Positions 7,588 through 16,078 are shown, counted from the first letter of the stretch. The stretch: 64,000 nt of DNA from Fructobacillus pseudoficulneus (GCF_900108455.1 NZ_FNWS01000005.1:1-64000), one strand, 5' to 3'. A program made the numbers and translations. The notes: a model not told the origin generated them from the letters alone.

Positions 7588-8003
7588 TCATGTGGTTTCT
7601 TTTTCAATAACAAATTCAACGAATTTTTCTACATTTCCAGAGAAATGGTGAACATTAAGCAAAAAGTAAAATGTAGAAGTTATATCAAAATTTTGGATAC
7701 TGTTCTCTAAGTCTAGAATATAGATTCTTTTTTTAACCCCGATGCAATGCCAAACTCGATGTTTGCACCCTTCCCGCCAGGAAAAATAAAAATTAAGAAG
7801 TCAGCTTCTTGAACCCCCTCAAATTCTAGTTTCGCAATATTTCGTAATTCTTGTAGTGAACTTGCTTTTGTATTATTTGTCCAATCATATGTTTGGATGT
7901 ACCCCTGGTTGATAAGACCGTTAGATATGGAGTTGACAAGATTTTTATTTTTAAAGGCACTAGCTATATAAAAACGTTGTTTTTTGGATCCTGATATTTT
8001 CAT
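7588..8003 (-). pseudogene. Nucleoside 2-deoxyribosyltransferase-like gene broken by a frameshift
   Basis: The first frame gives 96 residues: RFYIASAFKNKNLVNSISNG, then ADFLIFIFPGGKGANIEFGI, which fits the deoxyribosyltransferase fold (PF05014-like, N-terminal I-A-S-x-F and a G-G-K/R-G-x-x-x-E-x-G active-site segment). It stops soon after a run of seven A (T7 at 7728-7734 on the plus strand). Shifting frame at that run opens a further ~49 residues (KKRIYILDLENSIQNFD onward) ending at 7588. One base lost or two gained in the run explains it. AAAGGAG precedes the ATG. It may be dead, or switchable by slippage in the A-run. Confidence 0.6.
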
Positions 8004-8014
8004 ACTTCTCCTTT

Positions 8015-8069
8015 GTCAGCAATTTTCTTTTCTGAAAAAAGTACCAAAAAAGTACCATTTTCGTCAAAC
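8015..8069. repeat. Att-arm-like repeat, copy of 5022-5075
   Basis: About 54 bases nearly identical to 5022-5075, containing AAGTACC twice at 11-base spacing. It lies about 165-220 bases left of the core at 8235 and would be the right arm of an older neighbouring element. Confidence 0.45.
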
Positions 8070-8130
8070 TGTTTTGATTTTCCATCATTAAGATCAAATG
8101 AAGTACAGTATTTTTTAGAACTTCACTCTA

Positions 8131-8158
8131 TAAAAAAAGCAGCCCATATGGCTGCTAA
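8131..8158. terminator. Hairpin with A/T tail
   Basis: AGCAGCC (8138-8144) and GGCTGCT (8150-8156) with CATAT loop, preceded by seven A on the plus strand, so it would end minus-strand transcription coming from the element. Confidence 0.5.
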
Positions 8159-8227
8159 CATCAGTTTTCTGACAATTATTTTCTCAGTACCACAGTGATA
8201 CTTTTAATTGTCGCCATCTGTACTGTA

Positions 8228-8249
8228 GGCTTTGATGGAGAAGAAGGGA
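8228..8249. other. Left attachment site (attL core)
   Basis: ATGGAGAAGAAGGGA (8235-8249) repeats exactly 17645-17659 in the tRNA-Ser 3' end. The integrase gene begins just inside. The two copies bound the integrated element. Confidence 0.75.
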
Positions 8250-8284
8250 CTCCCATAAACCCCACTGTATCAAGGGTTATAGAT

Positions 8285-8310
8285 TTATCCGCTACTTTTT
8301 CCGCTACTTT
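8285..8310. repeat. Integrase-end arm repeat
   Basis: TATCCGCTACTTTTTCCGCT ACTTTA, differing by one base from 17526-17551 at the other end in the same orientation. CGCTACTTT occurs twice. Probable integrase arm-binding sites. Confidence 0.5.
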
Positions 8311-8311
8311 A

Positions 8312-9442
8312 CTAACTAATACGAACAATATTGTTCAAAATGTCGCCAGTTTGTTCCCTCGCTTTGTTAGTTATTTCTGCATAAATATTCAAAGTTATTT
8401 TTGCATCAGCATGGCCCAAGTATGTCTGTACCTGCTTCACGCTTGCACCCTGTTCCAGTGCTAAGGTTGCCCAAGTATGGCGGAGGCCGTGCATTGCAAC
8501 GCCCTTTGCTACCTGGTATTGATCACTAACATCATGTAACCACTTATTAGGCCTTAGAGACTGGAGAGGCTTCCCGTTGTTGGTAAAAACAAAGTCAGTC
8601 GGTTCTTTGTGCTGGCTCAAGTTATACCAGTGTGAGAGAACCTTAGCCATATCAGTAGCAATCTTAATTGTTCTGGTACTAGTCACGCTCTTAGTACCCT
8701 TAATGTAAGTGCCACCATGCAAGCCACGGCCTAACGCTTGTTCTATGTTGATATAACCGCCATCAAAGGCAACGTGTTGCCACTGCAAGGCTAGAACCTC
8801 TTCCGTTCTCATCCCCGTGAAGGCAACTAATCTTAAAAGCGTGTATGCTTGCCGATTAACTTGGCAATATTGACTATCTAGCACCCTGATAAAGTTGCGA
8901 AACTCATCCTCATCCATGGCCTTCTTTTTGGGCTGGCTCTTTCGTTCCCGTGGCATATCAACCTTAGTAAACGGGTCAACCTCTATCATATCCATCTTTA
9001 CTGCTAACTTAGTAAGCTGATTGAGGTAGCCAACCACTTTTTTATATTTTAGAAGTTTGGCCTGCATTGTGTTAAGATAGCCCTGTAATTTAATTGGCTC
9101 TATCTGATTAATAAGCTCATCCCCCCAAAAAGGTAAGATGTGTAAATCAAAATAGTTCAATACTTTGGCCAAGGTGCTTTCTTCTACCGTATTCTGATAG
9201 CCATCTAGCCAAATATCATACAGCTCCCGAACGGTTAGCACGTTCTTGGGGGCTTTTTGATTGTACTGGCTTTTTCCGTTCTCAAACAATATTTTTTCAT
9301 TATTGAACCAAGCCCGTGCCGTCCGTTGGCTTGCAAAGCCTCTTTTTTGTACCTTCTTCCTTTTACCATCAGGCTGTAACCCAAGATAACCAACAACCTC
9401 CCAGGCCTTTCCCTTTTTTGTTTCCACTTCTTTTAATTGCAT
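8312..9442 (-). CDS. int: Tyrosine recombinase / phage-type integrase
   Basis: 376 residues from the ATG at 9442, chosen because GGAGG lies 7 bases upstream; a longer frame start at 9478 has no such signal. Residues ~1-60 form an AP2-like arm-binding domain, ~60-160 the SAM-like core-binding domain, ~165-375 the catalytic domain. Catalytic residues are visible: Arg in TGMRTEEVLAL (~210), HGLRHTW (~319), His in YLGHADAKIT, and Tyr in NIYAE (~351). It inserts the element at the 3' end of tRNA-Ser. It sits next to attL, transcribed toward it. Confidence 0.95.
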   Translation of the reverse strand: MQLKEVETKKGKAWEVVGYLGLQPDGKRKKVQKRGFASQRTARAWFNNEKILFENGKSQYNQKAPKNVLTVRELYDIWLDGYQNTVEESTLAKVLNYFDLHILPFWGDELINQIEPIKLQGYLNTMQAKLLKYKKVVGYLNQLTKLAVKMDMIEVDPFTKVDMPRERKSQPKKKAMDEDEFRNFIRVLDSQYCQVNRQAYTLLRLVAFTGMRTEEVLALQWQHVAFDGGYINIEQALGRGLHGGTYIKGTKSVTSTRTIKIATDMAKVLSHWYNLSQHKEPTDFVFTNNGKPLQSLRPNKWLHDVSDQYQVAKGVAMHGLRHTWATLALEQGASVKQVQTYLGHADAKITLNIYAEITNKAREQTGDILNNIVRIS

Positions 9443-9507
9443 CAAACTACCTCCATAGCGGTCTATAGCTACGTACAAAAAGGAAATTTGTAGAGGAGTT
9501 TATAAAA

Positions 9508-9543
9508 GGCGTGATAGTCCTTGATATCATTGACCACCACGCC
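9508..9543. terminator. Possible hairpin between integrase and the gene before it
   Basis: GGCGTG (9508-9513) and CACGCC (9538-9543) pair; on the minus strand TTTTAT follows. The loop is long (24 bases), so the call is weak. Confidence 0.3.
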
Positions 9544-9587
9544 CCTTATTTTGCCACCGTTTCCGATTTTGTACAATTAAATTTAAA

Positions 9588-9929
9588 TTACTCTACTGAC
9601 TCGTATAACAATCTAGACTGTTCAAGTTCTTCATCAGACTTTTTTAATTGTTCTTCTTTTTTCTTCATTTCCTCAATAATTGCCGACTTTTCGGCCTCGC
9701 TCATTGGTTTTTGGCTTAAGTCACCCAAAGCCATCCGCTCGGAATCATAACCAACCATAAGAAGGAGACTATTTTGTAACTCTGCTTCATGTTCGGCATG
9801 GTCATAACCATTTTTATATAAATCACGGTGATAACGGAAAAAATAAATAGCTTTTCTCGCTCTCCTAATTTGCCAGTCTTGATAAAGGACACTGGCCACC
9901 AAAGTTGCCAGGATAATAGTTATAAACAT
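9588..9929 (-). CDS. Membrane-anchored coiled-coil protein of the element, unknown
   Basis: 113 residues. FITIILATLVASVLY at the N terminus is a membrane anchor; the C-terminal third (AEKSAIIEEMKKKEEQLKKS) is a strongly charged coiled coil. Not recognised. It lies between rep and int on the same strand, where satellites often carry small interference proteins; a function is not claimed. Confidence 0.6.
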   Translation of the reverse strand: MFITIILATLVASVLYQDWQIRRARKAIYFFRYHRDLYKNGYDHAEHEAELQNSLLLMVGYDSERMALGDLSQKPMSEAEKSAIIEEMKKKEEQLKKSDEELEQSRLLYESVE

Positions 9930-10291
9930 GTTTCTGGTTCTCCCTTTATTGAGTGTTATTTTTTAGTTGATGTGTGCTTTTTTGTGTCAAAAATAAAATC
10001 GTTGTAACCCTTGTGGCTGTGGGTTTAAAGCCTATTTTTGTCGATTTGTGCCGTGTTTTCGCCACTTCTCTCCTACATATACATACGTATTTATATCTAT
10101 TTCCTTTTATTTATACTCTTTGCAACTTTTACCAAGTACATAAACACTGACACTTTTAACACAAAATATATATAAACCTTAGAGTATCAAGGATTTTCAG
10201 GTTTTCAGTTTTGGCACTCAATTAGCACCGTGATGGCTCTTGATAGTTCTTGATACTTTGTCAATGACACAAAAAACTGTAAAAAGCGGTA
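9930..10291. other. Non-coding gap downstream of rep with a TCTTGATA pair
   Basis: About 360 bases without a supported gene. TCTTGATA occurs at 10238 and 10248, 10 bases apart, like the motif near the att ends. AT-rich flanks. Confidence 0.4.
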
Positions 10292-11722
10292 CTAAGTATA
10301 CTTTTCAAGGTCCAACCCTTGCCAACTTGCCACAGCGTTTCCTGTGTCACCGTCTGGGTGTAACCGTGTTCTGGTCTCTAAAATGCCCTTTTGTGTCAAA
10401 CTTGTGCCAAAACTTTTTTTGTTCATTTTTGACTCGATATGATTATCAGAGAGCCAATCTCGAAAACGTGCAAAGGCTACTTGTTTGGATATTCCACCCG
10501 TATAACCTTCTGGCGTTTCCTTCTGGGCTTCTAACAAGAATGTGGCCACTAAGTCTTGGCCAGTCGCCCAGTCTTTTGTAACTTTCTCAATTTCATCATT
10601 AACAGTTAGATGGCCTTGGGCTTTCGCTTGCTTAAAGGTTTCAATACACTCAATAGCAAAGCCACCAAGCTCCTTAACGGCCTCACCCTCGTCCCATAGA
10701 TGTGCCCTCATATTGGCTTCTTGTGGGTTATCTCGTACCTTAGGGGCAACCACAGGCACAAGGTGCATACGCTGTAACAAGGCGGAGCTAACTGCTATTT
10801 TAGGTTTGTTATTACTAGCGAAAATCAAAAGAGCGTATAGCTTCACACTGACCGAGTTTGTCCCTTTTCCCTCAACCTCCACAACATCCCCACCCGATAA
10901 CGTTTTAAGCGTGTCGGGCATGTCAATCCGTGTATCAGGAATATCTAAGTGGATATTTGCTAGCTTGTTGATGAGGTCAAAAGTGCCAAAGCGGTTACTT
11001 TTACCGTTGCTACCTGTCAGGGTATCAATGTCTTTAGCTGTGATATTATTTTGGCCAATCAAGGGCCTAACAATCTTTTCAACAAAGTAGCTTTTGCCAC
11101 TGCCACCCGTCTCATCTAACAGAATTGTGATGGTGTTAAAGGTGGTCTGTTCAGGAATAAAAGCATACCCTAGCACCTCTTTAACATACTGCCATGACGG
11201 TCCAAACAAGTATGAACCCCAAGCATTAATATTGGGGGATGCTTTCCCTGGCTGTGCCTCAATCTGGTGGCCGTTTATTAAATAATCTTTTGGACTGTTT
11301 GGCATCCTTTCGCCACTATCAAACATATAAGTGCCATTCTTAAAAGCCACACGGTCAGTTTTTTGGTCAGTGAAGGGATTATGATCCCGTTGCCCATTTA
11401 CCAGCACTGTTTTGGCCACATCTTGCATCCTTCTGGGTCTGTAAACGTCTGCTGATTTCAAATAGTCAAAAGCATACCGCTCCGCCTGTTCCTTTGCCCT
11501 GGTTTTTGTCACTTTGTCCCAGTTCACACCGTTATAACTGTAATAGGTTAGCTCATCCCCAAAGGGAACGGCCAAAAAAGGATGTTCTTTTATAATAAGG
11601 TCTGCTAACTCTACATATTTGACCCCAACAGCTTTCCCATCTTGGTTATATTGAACCCAGTCGACCTTTTGGGCCACAGTGTCAGCAAATACCTGTTCTA
11701 GCTGTTCTTTTTCAGTCACCAA
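10292..11722 (-). CDS. P4/D5-type phage primase-helicase (SF3 helicase)
   Basis: 476 residues. The central segment TITILLDETGGSGKSYFVEK carries an SF3-style Walker A (GGSGKS, about residue 200), and LYALLIFASNNKPKIAVSSA fits motif C with its sensor Asn. A D5-like N-terminal domain precedes; the C terminus (from ~400) resembles the winged helix of P4-family C-terminal domains. It unwinds the element's origin, working with the primase-polymerase whose gene overlaps it by 11 bases. The start is TTG 11722 or GTG 11719; both lie after GGGGCGAG. Equivalent to 'rep' of Gram-positive satellites. Confidence 0.85.
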   Translation of the reverse strand: MVTEKEQLEQVFADTVAQKVDWVQYNQDGKAVGVKYVELADLIIKEHPFLAVPFGDELTYYSYNGVNWDKVTKTRAKEQAERYAFDYLKSADVYRPRRMQDVAKTVLVNGQRDHNPFTDQKTDRVAFKNGTYMFDSGERMPNSPKDYLINGHQIEAQPGKASPNINAWGSYLFGPSWQYVKEVLGYAFIPEQTTFNTITILLDETGGSGKSYFVEKIVRPLIGQNNITAKDIDTLTGSNGKSNRFGTFDLINKLANIHLDIPDTRIDMPDTLKTLSGGDVVEVEGKGTNSVSVKLYALLIFASNNKPKIAVSSALLQRMHLVPVVAPKVRDNPQEANMRAHLWDEGEAVKELGGFAIECIETFKQAKAQGHLTVNDEIEKVTKDWATGQDLVATFLLEAQKETPEGYTGGISKQVAFARFRDWLSDNHIESKMNKKSFGTSLTQKGILETRTRLHPDGDTGNAVASWQGLDLEKYT

Positions 11723-12530
11723 TTACTCGCCCCCTATTCTTGGCCCGCTTGATTTCACGCTTTAACACGCTCATATAGACCTTTTCAAGTTCGCCATAGC
11801 TGAGAGGTTCTGGGCTTTGTTGATTGACTGCCATGGCCACATTAAAGGCAACCGCTGGGGCAACATGAGAAGAGAGAACCCAACCAATCAGACTAGTAGC
11901 CTGGTCATTGCGTTGGCCTGTGGTAAAACCATTAGCCACCATGTTCCACCGTTCGGCTATGCTGTACTTAGCTTGTCTGTTTCCAAGGTGCTTACTGGTT
12001 TGAGTTTGACCAATCTTGTCCACCCAGTTCGGCCTTTCTTGTATCGTGTTTAAGTCCGTAACCGCTTTATAATCATTTCCATCAATAACAGAGGGCGAAA
12101 CAATAACACCGCCACTATTTAACACGTCTAAACCGTCCACAGCGTTTATTTGTCTTGTTTTGGACTGATTGGCTGTGTCAGTATAAAAAACGTGCCAACC
12201 ACCTCCTGCAGTCTTTTCTAAGTATGTTGCCGAGATAACCTCAGGGGAAACCTGCTGACGTTTTAAATAATCTTTTAAGCTCTGTAAACCGTTGGCACTG
12301 TGTTGGTCCACATCAACAACCACAAAGGGCGAACGATCCAAATCAATGCCGATATTTCCGCCCTCATATTGGGGATGCCATACCAGCCACTCTTCTAAAT
12401 CTTCCCAGTGATTGAAGCTGTTTTTATGTCCTCCCTCTTCTTTGTTGTATTTGGTATTGGGTTGGGCAATGTAGATATAAGCGCCCATTTTCATAAGCTC
12501 CTTTATTTTGGTAGCTTGGTCTTCATTCAT
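11712..12530 (-). CDS. Primase-polymerase (AEP superfamily) of the element
   Basis: 272 residues. The metal-binding motif is seen in FVVVDVDQHSANGLQSLKDY (about 69-88), and GGGWHVFYT (about 110-118) is the second strand motif with His of bifunctional Prim-Pol domains. The C-terminal ~80 residues look like the PriCT-type helical region. It would make primers for the adjacent helicase. It overlaps the next gene upstream by ATGA, so pri and rep are translationally coupled. Confidence 0.8.
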   Translation of the reverse strand: MNEDQATKIKELMKMGAYIYIAQPNTKYNKEEGGHKNSFNHWEDLEEWLVWHPQYEGGNIGIDLDRSPFVVVDVDQHSANGLQSLKDYLKRQQVSPEVISATYLEKTAGGGWHVFYTDTANQSKTRQINAVDGLDVLNSGGVIVSPSVIDGNDYKAVTDLNTIQERPNWVDKIGQTQTSKHLGNRQAKYSIAERWNMVANGFTTGQRNDQATSLIGWVLSSHVAPAVAFNVAMAVNQQSPEPLSYGELEKVYMSVLKREIKRAKNRGRVIGD

Positions 12531-12856
12531 TCAAAACGCTCCCTGTGTTGTTCCAGCCCCCTAACTCGCCTTTCATAGCTCTTAGCATTGTTGCGGAGCA
12601 TGTTCAGAGTATAAAAATATTCATCCTTATTTGTAATGCGGTAAACCCCACCCCTCTGATTACGGAAACTACCAACCAAATAGCTATGGCTAGAAAGGTG
12701 GTTTAAAATATCATATACACGCCTTTCGGGTATCCCTACTACTTTGGATAAATTGCGGACCTTAATAGCTTTTTCCTTACCAAAAGGCAAAGCCATGTAT
12801 ACTTTTTTCTCATCTCTGGTTAGTTGGTCCTGGTGTCTTACATCAATCATTGTCAT
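12527..12856 (-). CDS. Winged-helix DNA-binding protein of the element
   Basis: 109 residues. AIKVRNLSKVVGIPERRVYD followed by ILNHLSSHSYLVGSF is a clear winged helix; the GGVYRITN segment is the wing. The C terminus is basic and helical. The start ATG at 12856 overlaps the gene before it by 14 bases and its end overlaps pri by 4. Likely a replication accessory or regulator; exact role unknown. Confidence 0.65.
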   Translation of the reverse strand: MTMIDVRHQDQLTRDEKKVYMALPFGKEKAIKVRNLSKVVGIPERRVYDILNHLSSHSYLVGSFRNQRGGVYRITNKDEYFYTLNMLRNNAKSYERRVRGLEQHRERFE

Positions 12857-13226
12857 TCCCCCGCTTTTCGATTTGTGTTAAGCCTCTGTCTAGTTCGCCT
12901 AGCTCTGTCTTCAAAAACTCGACTGTATTTGTAAGCTGGTTGCCCATTCCAATCAATACGCCATTTTTAGACCATTCAGCATGCTCATTCACATCCTGGG
13001 CTAGTTTCTCAAGAAAATCAGAAAGCACACCCAAGCGCTCAACCTTAAGCCCCACTGTGTCGGAAAGCTCTCCAAACTTCTGAGCCCGTTCCTGGTCCAC
13101 TTTGTCCGACCCCATATCTGTTAGAAGGTGGTCAACGTGCTTAGACAAAATTGCTAAGCGATCGTGCTCGGTTTCTGTTTCCTTGATAACGTTGATCAAT
13201 TCATTTTTGAAGGTGTTCTTATCCAT
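12843..13226 (-). CDS. Coiled-coil protein of the element, unknown
   Basis: 127 residues, helical throughout with heptad-like runs (LKVERLGVLSDFLEKLAQDV and QLTNTVEFLKTELGELDRGL). No catalytic motif. Same direction and overlapping with the winged-helix gene, so probably part of the replication transcript. Confidence 0.55.
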   Translation of the reverse strand: MDKNTFKNELINVIKETETEHDRLAILSKHVDHLLTDMGSDKVDQERAQKFGELSDTVGLKVERLGVLSDFLEKLAQDVNEHAEWSKNGVLIGMGNQLTNTVEFLKTELGELDRGLTQIEKRGNDND

Positions 13227-13346
13227 GTTAAAATTAAGCCAAAGGCCAATTTAAAAGGCGTTTTATTCAAGTCATTCCCGTACTGTCGCCAAACTGTGAG
13301 GGGATGTCTTTTTTTGTGCCCTTTTCATGTCCTTGGCCACTCCTTT

Positions 13347-13454
13347 CTATTTCCTGTCTGTTCTTCCTAAGTAGTAACCAACTTCAACGCCACCTAGACC
13401 AATAAGGGCCACTGTGGCGAGTGTTATCAAGATGTTTAATATCTGCATATTCAT
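13347..13454 (-). CDS. 35-residue single-TM peptide
   Basis: Begins MNMQILNILITLATVALIGL and ends GYYLGRTDRK with a stop at 13347. One membrane helix and a short basic tail. AGGGGA precedes; the second ATG at 13448 is an alternative start. It sits between the excisionase-like gene and the coiled-coil gene on the same strand. Small hydrophobic peptides at this place occur in phages and satellites; function unknown. Confidence 0.45.
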   Translation of the reverse strand: MNMQILNILITLATVALIGLGGVEVGYYLGRTDRK

Positions 13455-13458
13455 CCCC

Positions 13459-13659
13459 TTAAACCCACTCTTTAATAGCTCGGTCAATCTCTTCCCTGTC
13501 ATATCTTGGGACAAAGTCCGTCAGGTAAGTCTTAACTTTCCCAGTGGCCACAAGATGCCGTTTAAATGTGTTCAATGAACCTCCAGCATACTCGGCCGCC
13601 TGCTTTTGATTAAGCCACCGTGGTACGGCTACAATCTGTGTTACTGGTGTTTGTTCCAT
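13459..13659 (-). CDS. Excisionase-like small HTH protein
   Basis: 66 residues. WLNQKQAAEYAGGSLNTFKR is a MerR/excisionase-type winged helix (K-x-A-A-x-Y-x-G-x-S, then recognition helix), and VPRYDREEIDRAI is the wing and final helix. The usual job is to direct the integrase to excise. Second gene of the lytic-type transcript after cro. Confidence 0.7.
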   Translation of the reverse strand: MEQTPVTQIVAVPRWLNQKQAAEYAGGSLNTFKRHLVATGKVKTYLTDFVPRYDREEIDRAIKEWV

Positions 13660-13670
13660 CGCTATGCCTC

Positions 13671-13868
13671 CTATACATGTTCAGATAACCAATCGTTTAC
13701 CTTCAATACCGTAGGTTTTCTGATACGTGTAATAACCCTTTCGTTTAAGATGTTTGCCAGTGTAATCTCACTAATTCCAATTTCTTTCGCCATACTTCTG
13801 TAAGTTAAACGTAGTTCCCCCTTTTTTCGGTTCAACATTTTTACTTGGCTTTTCGTAAATTCTGCCAT
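13671..13868 (-). CDS. Cro-like HTH regulator
   Basis: 65 residues. TYRSMAKEIGISEITLANIL is an XRE-type HTH. It is divergent from the larger repressor at 14010 with a 141-base operator region between, the usual lysogeny-switch layout. It starts the minus-strand transcript that holds xis, pri and rep. Confidence 0.7.
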   Translation of the reverse strand: MAEFTKSQVKMLNRKKGELRLTYRSMAKEIGISEITLANILNERVITRIRKPTVLKVNDWLSEHV

Positions 13869-13898
13869 TCATAATCCTCCTATGCTTTAATAAAATAA

Positions 13899-13926
13899 AG
13901 TATAGCATATTTTTTTAATGAGTAAA
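13899..13926 (-). promoter_or_regulatory. Promoter of the cro-xis-pri-rep transcript
   Basis: On the minus strand TTTACT (13921-13926) and TATACT (13899-13904) are 16 bases apart, upstream of the cro start. Confidence 0.6.
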
Positions 13927-13937
13927 GCAACTTTACT
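13921..13937. promoter_or_regulatory. Operator overlapping the cro promoter
   Basis: Perfect inverted repeat AGTAAAG-CAA-CTTTACT, covering the -35 of the cro promoter. Probable repressor operator. Confidence 0.55.
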
Positions 13938-13951
13938 TTATTTATTTCCCC

Positions 13952-13980
13952 TTTACTTGTTTAAATGAATAAAATATAAT
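13952..13980 (+). promoter_or_regulatory. Promoter of the CI-like repressor
   Basis: TTTACT (13952-13957), 17 bases, TATAAT (13975-13980), about 30 bases before the repressor start. Confidence 0.65.
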
Positions 13981-13997
13981 TAAAGTGAAGTTTAATT
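13978..13997. promoter_or_regulatory. Second operator, before the repressor gene
   Basis: AATTAAA-GTGAAG-TTTAATT, a perfect 7-base inverted repeat abutting the -10 and the Shine-Dalgarno of the repressor; candidate autoregulation site. Confidence 0.45.
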
Positions 13998-14009
13998 AAA
14001 GGAGTGAGT

Positions 14010-14672
14010 ATGCTTAAATCAAAATTATCTGTTTTACTTGCAGAACGTGGCATTAGGCAAGAATATTTATCAGAAAAAACAGGAATTAGTAAAACAACAA
14101 TCTCGAATATTTCCAACAACAAAACCAACGGTTTAAAATACGAAACGTTAAACGAACTTTCAAAGTTTTTACAGGTCACGCCTGGAGAAATGTTTGATTA
14201 TTACAGTAAAGATATAACGCTATCAATCAGAGAATACCCATTAGATATTAGAGATTTACGAATACCATTCTTAGATGATGAGCCAACGGACGTAACTATA
14301 GAAGGGTGTTTCTTTAATATTAGTGGTGCAAAGGGACTCACTAACAAAATTGGTTTTTTTATAACAATAAAAGACGCCTTTGAATTTCAAAATGAAAACT
14401 CTAATTATGTTGATGCTTGGGGTGATAGTGATTATTTAATCGAAATCAAAACTAATAAAATGAACGATTTAGCTCCTGACAGTTTAGATCCATTTTTAGA
14501 AGATTTACCTAAAACATTCCTATCTACTTTCGAACAGTCAGTTATAGACTTTTTTACCGATACACTCTATTCAGAATTAGAAGATAAAACAATTTTAAGA
14601 AAAGGGAAGTATACAATTCACATCAACACAAGAGAGCAAGATTTGTATATTCCTTTGAAAATAAAAAAATAA
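14010..14672 (+). CDS. CI/Stl-like XRE-family repressor
   Basis: 220 residues from ATG 14010 (GGAG five bases upstream; GTG 14004 is less likely). Residues 1-65 are an XRE HTH (LSVLLAERGIRQEYLSEKTG, then SKTTISNISNNKT). The remaining ~150 residues are acidic and contain no LexA-type Ser/Lys protease motif, so derepression by RecA-stimulated self-cleavage is not indicated. A satellite-type master repressor (Stl-like), relieved by a helper-phage protein, is a reasonable inference. More AT-rich than the pri-rep genes. Confidence 0.75.
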   Translation: MLKSKLSVLLAERGIRQEYLSEKTGISKTTISNISNNKTNGLKYETLNELSKFLQVTPGEMFDYYSKDITLSIREYPLDIRDLRIPFLDDEPTDVTIEGCFFNISGAKGLTNKIGFFITIKDAFEFQNENSNYVDAWGDSDYLIEIKTNKMNDLAPDSLDPFLEDLPKTFLSTFEQSVIDFFTDTLYSELEDKTILRKGKYTIHINTREQDLYIPLKIKK

Positions 14673-14702
14673 AAAAGCACGATTTTAATAAATAGATTCA
14701 AT

Positions 14703-14782
14703 CCAAAAAGGGTGCAAAACTAAAACAAGCATAAATGCTCAAATATAGCTGTTTACTACTGCACCCCGTTTTGACTTTTTGG
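14703..14782. repeat. Nested inverted repeats after the repressor gene
   Basis: CCAAAAAG (14703-14710) with CTTTTTGG (14775-14782), and inside them GGGTGCA (from 14710) with TGCACCC (14760-14766). The loop is about 43 bases. Confidence 0.45.
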
Positions 14783-14950
14783 ACAGAATGCAGGAGTTTA
14801 TAGAGGTAGCAACTAATGCCAAATTGACCCAACCAACACCCTAATTTAGGGATATGGTTTGTAACTTTTTTGTGACCTTTTTAATTTTTGTGTGCACAAC
14901 TTTTCGCCCCATTCATTGCCCTATATACGGGTAATAACACACTGGAAAAT

Positions 14951-15690
14951 GCTAGGAATTGCTAGGATTATTTGGGTTTAAAATGCTAACATTTGCTAAC
15001 ATTTTTTAGACCTCAAAACCTAACAAAACCTAACATTTTTCAGCCTTCAAATACTAGTAATTACTAGCAATCATCCCCACAATGAGGGCGCTTGAAACCA
15101 GTCTTAACCTGTAACTATGTAACTTTTTAGGTGTAACTTTTTGTAACTTTTTTTATGCAACCTTTTGCAACCATCCCCCAAAAAGGTTGCAACACTTTCT
15201 GCAACGTTGCAACGCTTTAACGGCCTTCATATACTGCAATTACATGCTAAGAAATGCTAAGGTTCTCACTGGAAAATGCTGGAATAAATGTTAAGAATTG
15301 TTAAGGTTAAATGTTGGAAAATGTTGACATTTGTTGACATTAAATACTTGCTTTTGCTTACATAAATGATAGCTTTTGATAGCATTTTTTAATAACAGGT
15401 TTTCACAGGTTTTTATGTCATGTTTTGACATGTTTATAAGCACAAAAATAGCCCTACTCGATTGAGTAAGGCTTTTTCTTTTGGGGCGTGTTTACAAGCA
15501 CACCCTGCCTTCTTATGTGGGGATGATCTCACAACCGCACCCCGATGTGATGTTGTAAAGCGCGCACCTATATGTGCAAGGTTAAATGTGCAGATTGGGC
15601 AGGCACTTAAAAGGCAGGTTTTGGCAGGCTTATTTTTTCTGATGTTTCATGTTAAGTTTTGTTAAGTCCAATAACAAGTTTTAACAAGTC
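14951..15690. repeat. Array of paired direct repeats, constant 10-bp period, changing core
   Basis: Pairs whose two copies start 10 bases apart: GCTAGGA (14951/14961), TGCTAACATT (14984/14994), AAAACCTAAC (15015/15025), TACTAG (15052/15062), TGTAACTTTT (15132/15142), TGCAACC (15156/15166), ATGCTAAG (15244/15254), TGTTAAG (15289/15299), TGTTG (15312/15322/15332), TGATAGC (15367/15377), ACAGGTTTT (15395/15405), CATGTTT (15419/15429), GGCAGG (15613/15623), GTTAAGT (15651/15661), TAACAAGT (15672/15682). Inside a pair the core is the same; between pairs it differs. The spacer is A/T-rich. TGCAAC also occurs three times at 15188-15213 with spacings 12 and 8. Unlike ordinary iterons, no single word is repeated through the array. 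Confidence 0.75.
15485..15501. repeat. Dispersed repeat, copy 1
   Basis: GGCGTGTTTACAAGCAC; matches 16079-16095 except two bases. A partial third copy, TGTTTATAAGCAC, begins at 15431. Confidence 0.5.
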
Positions 15691-16078
15691 GTGTTTTGTA
15701 AGGTTACTAATTTTTCAGCATAGTTTTTCACATCATTTTCATCGACCAGAGCCGACACATCAACAACTAAAAATCCCTTCATTTAGCTATTTTAGTCAAT
15801 TGCCCCCCACCTTAAAAGTTTTGAAAATTGGTTTTTTTCACAAGATAACGATATGTGTGCGCTCTCTCGATTTGACATTCATGGGGGGGCGTTTCCAAAT
15901 TGGGCAAACCTTAACTTTTACTATTCATTGTTTCCGTAACTTCATGACCGCCACTGTGTCGGGTATGGATTAGCTAACTCACTTTCATCTCATCCCCTCA
16001 AGATAACTATATACACGATTACCAGCGGTCTTACAGGTACGGAGATCCATAAGTGCCACATAGTAAGAGAAACGAACA

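Noticed and set aside
14951-15690. CRISPR array
   Set aside because: Repeats are 6-10 bases, differ from pair to pair, spacers are 2-4 bases, and there are no cas genes.
15462-15973. Open frames of 67 and 104 codons in the repeat region
   Set aside because: No ribosome-binding site, no recognisable protein, and they run through the repeats.
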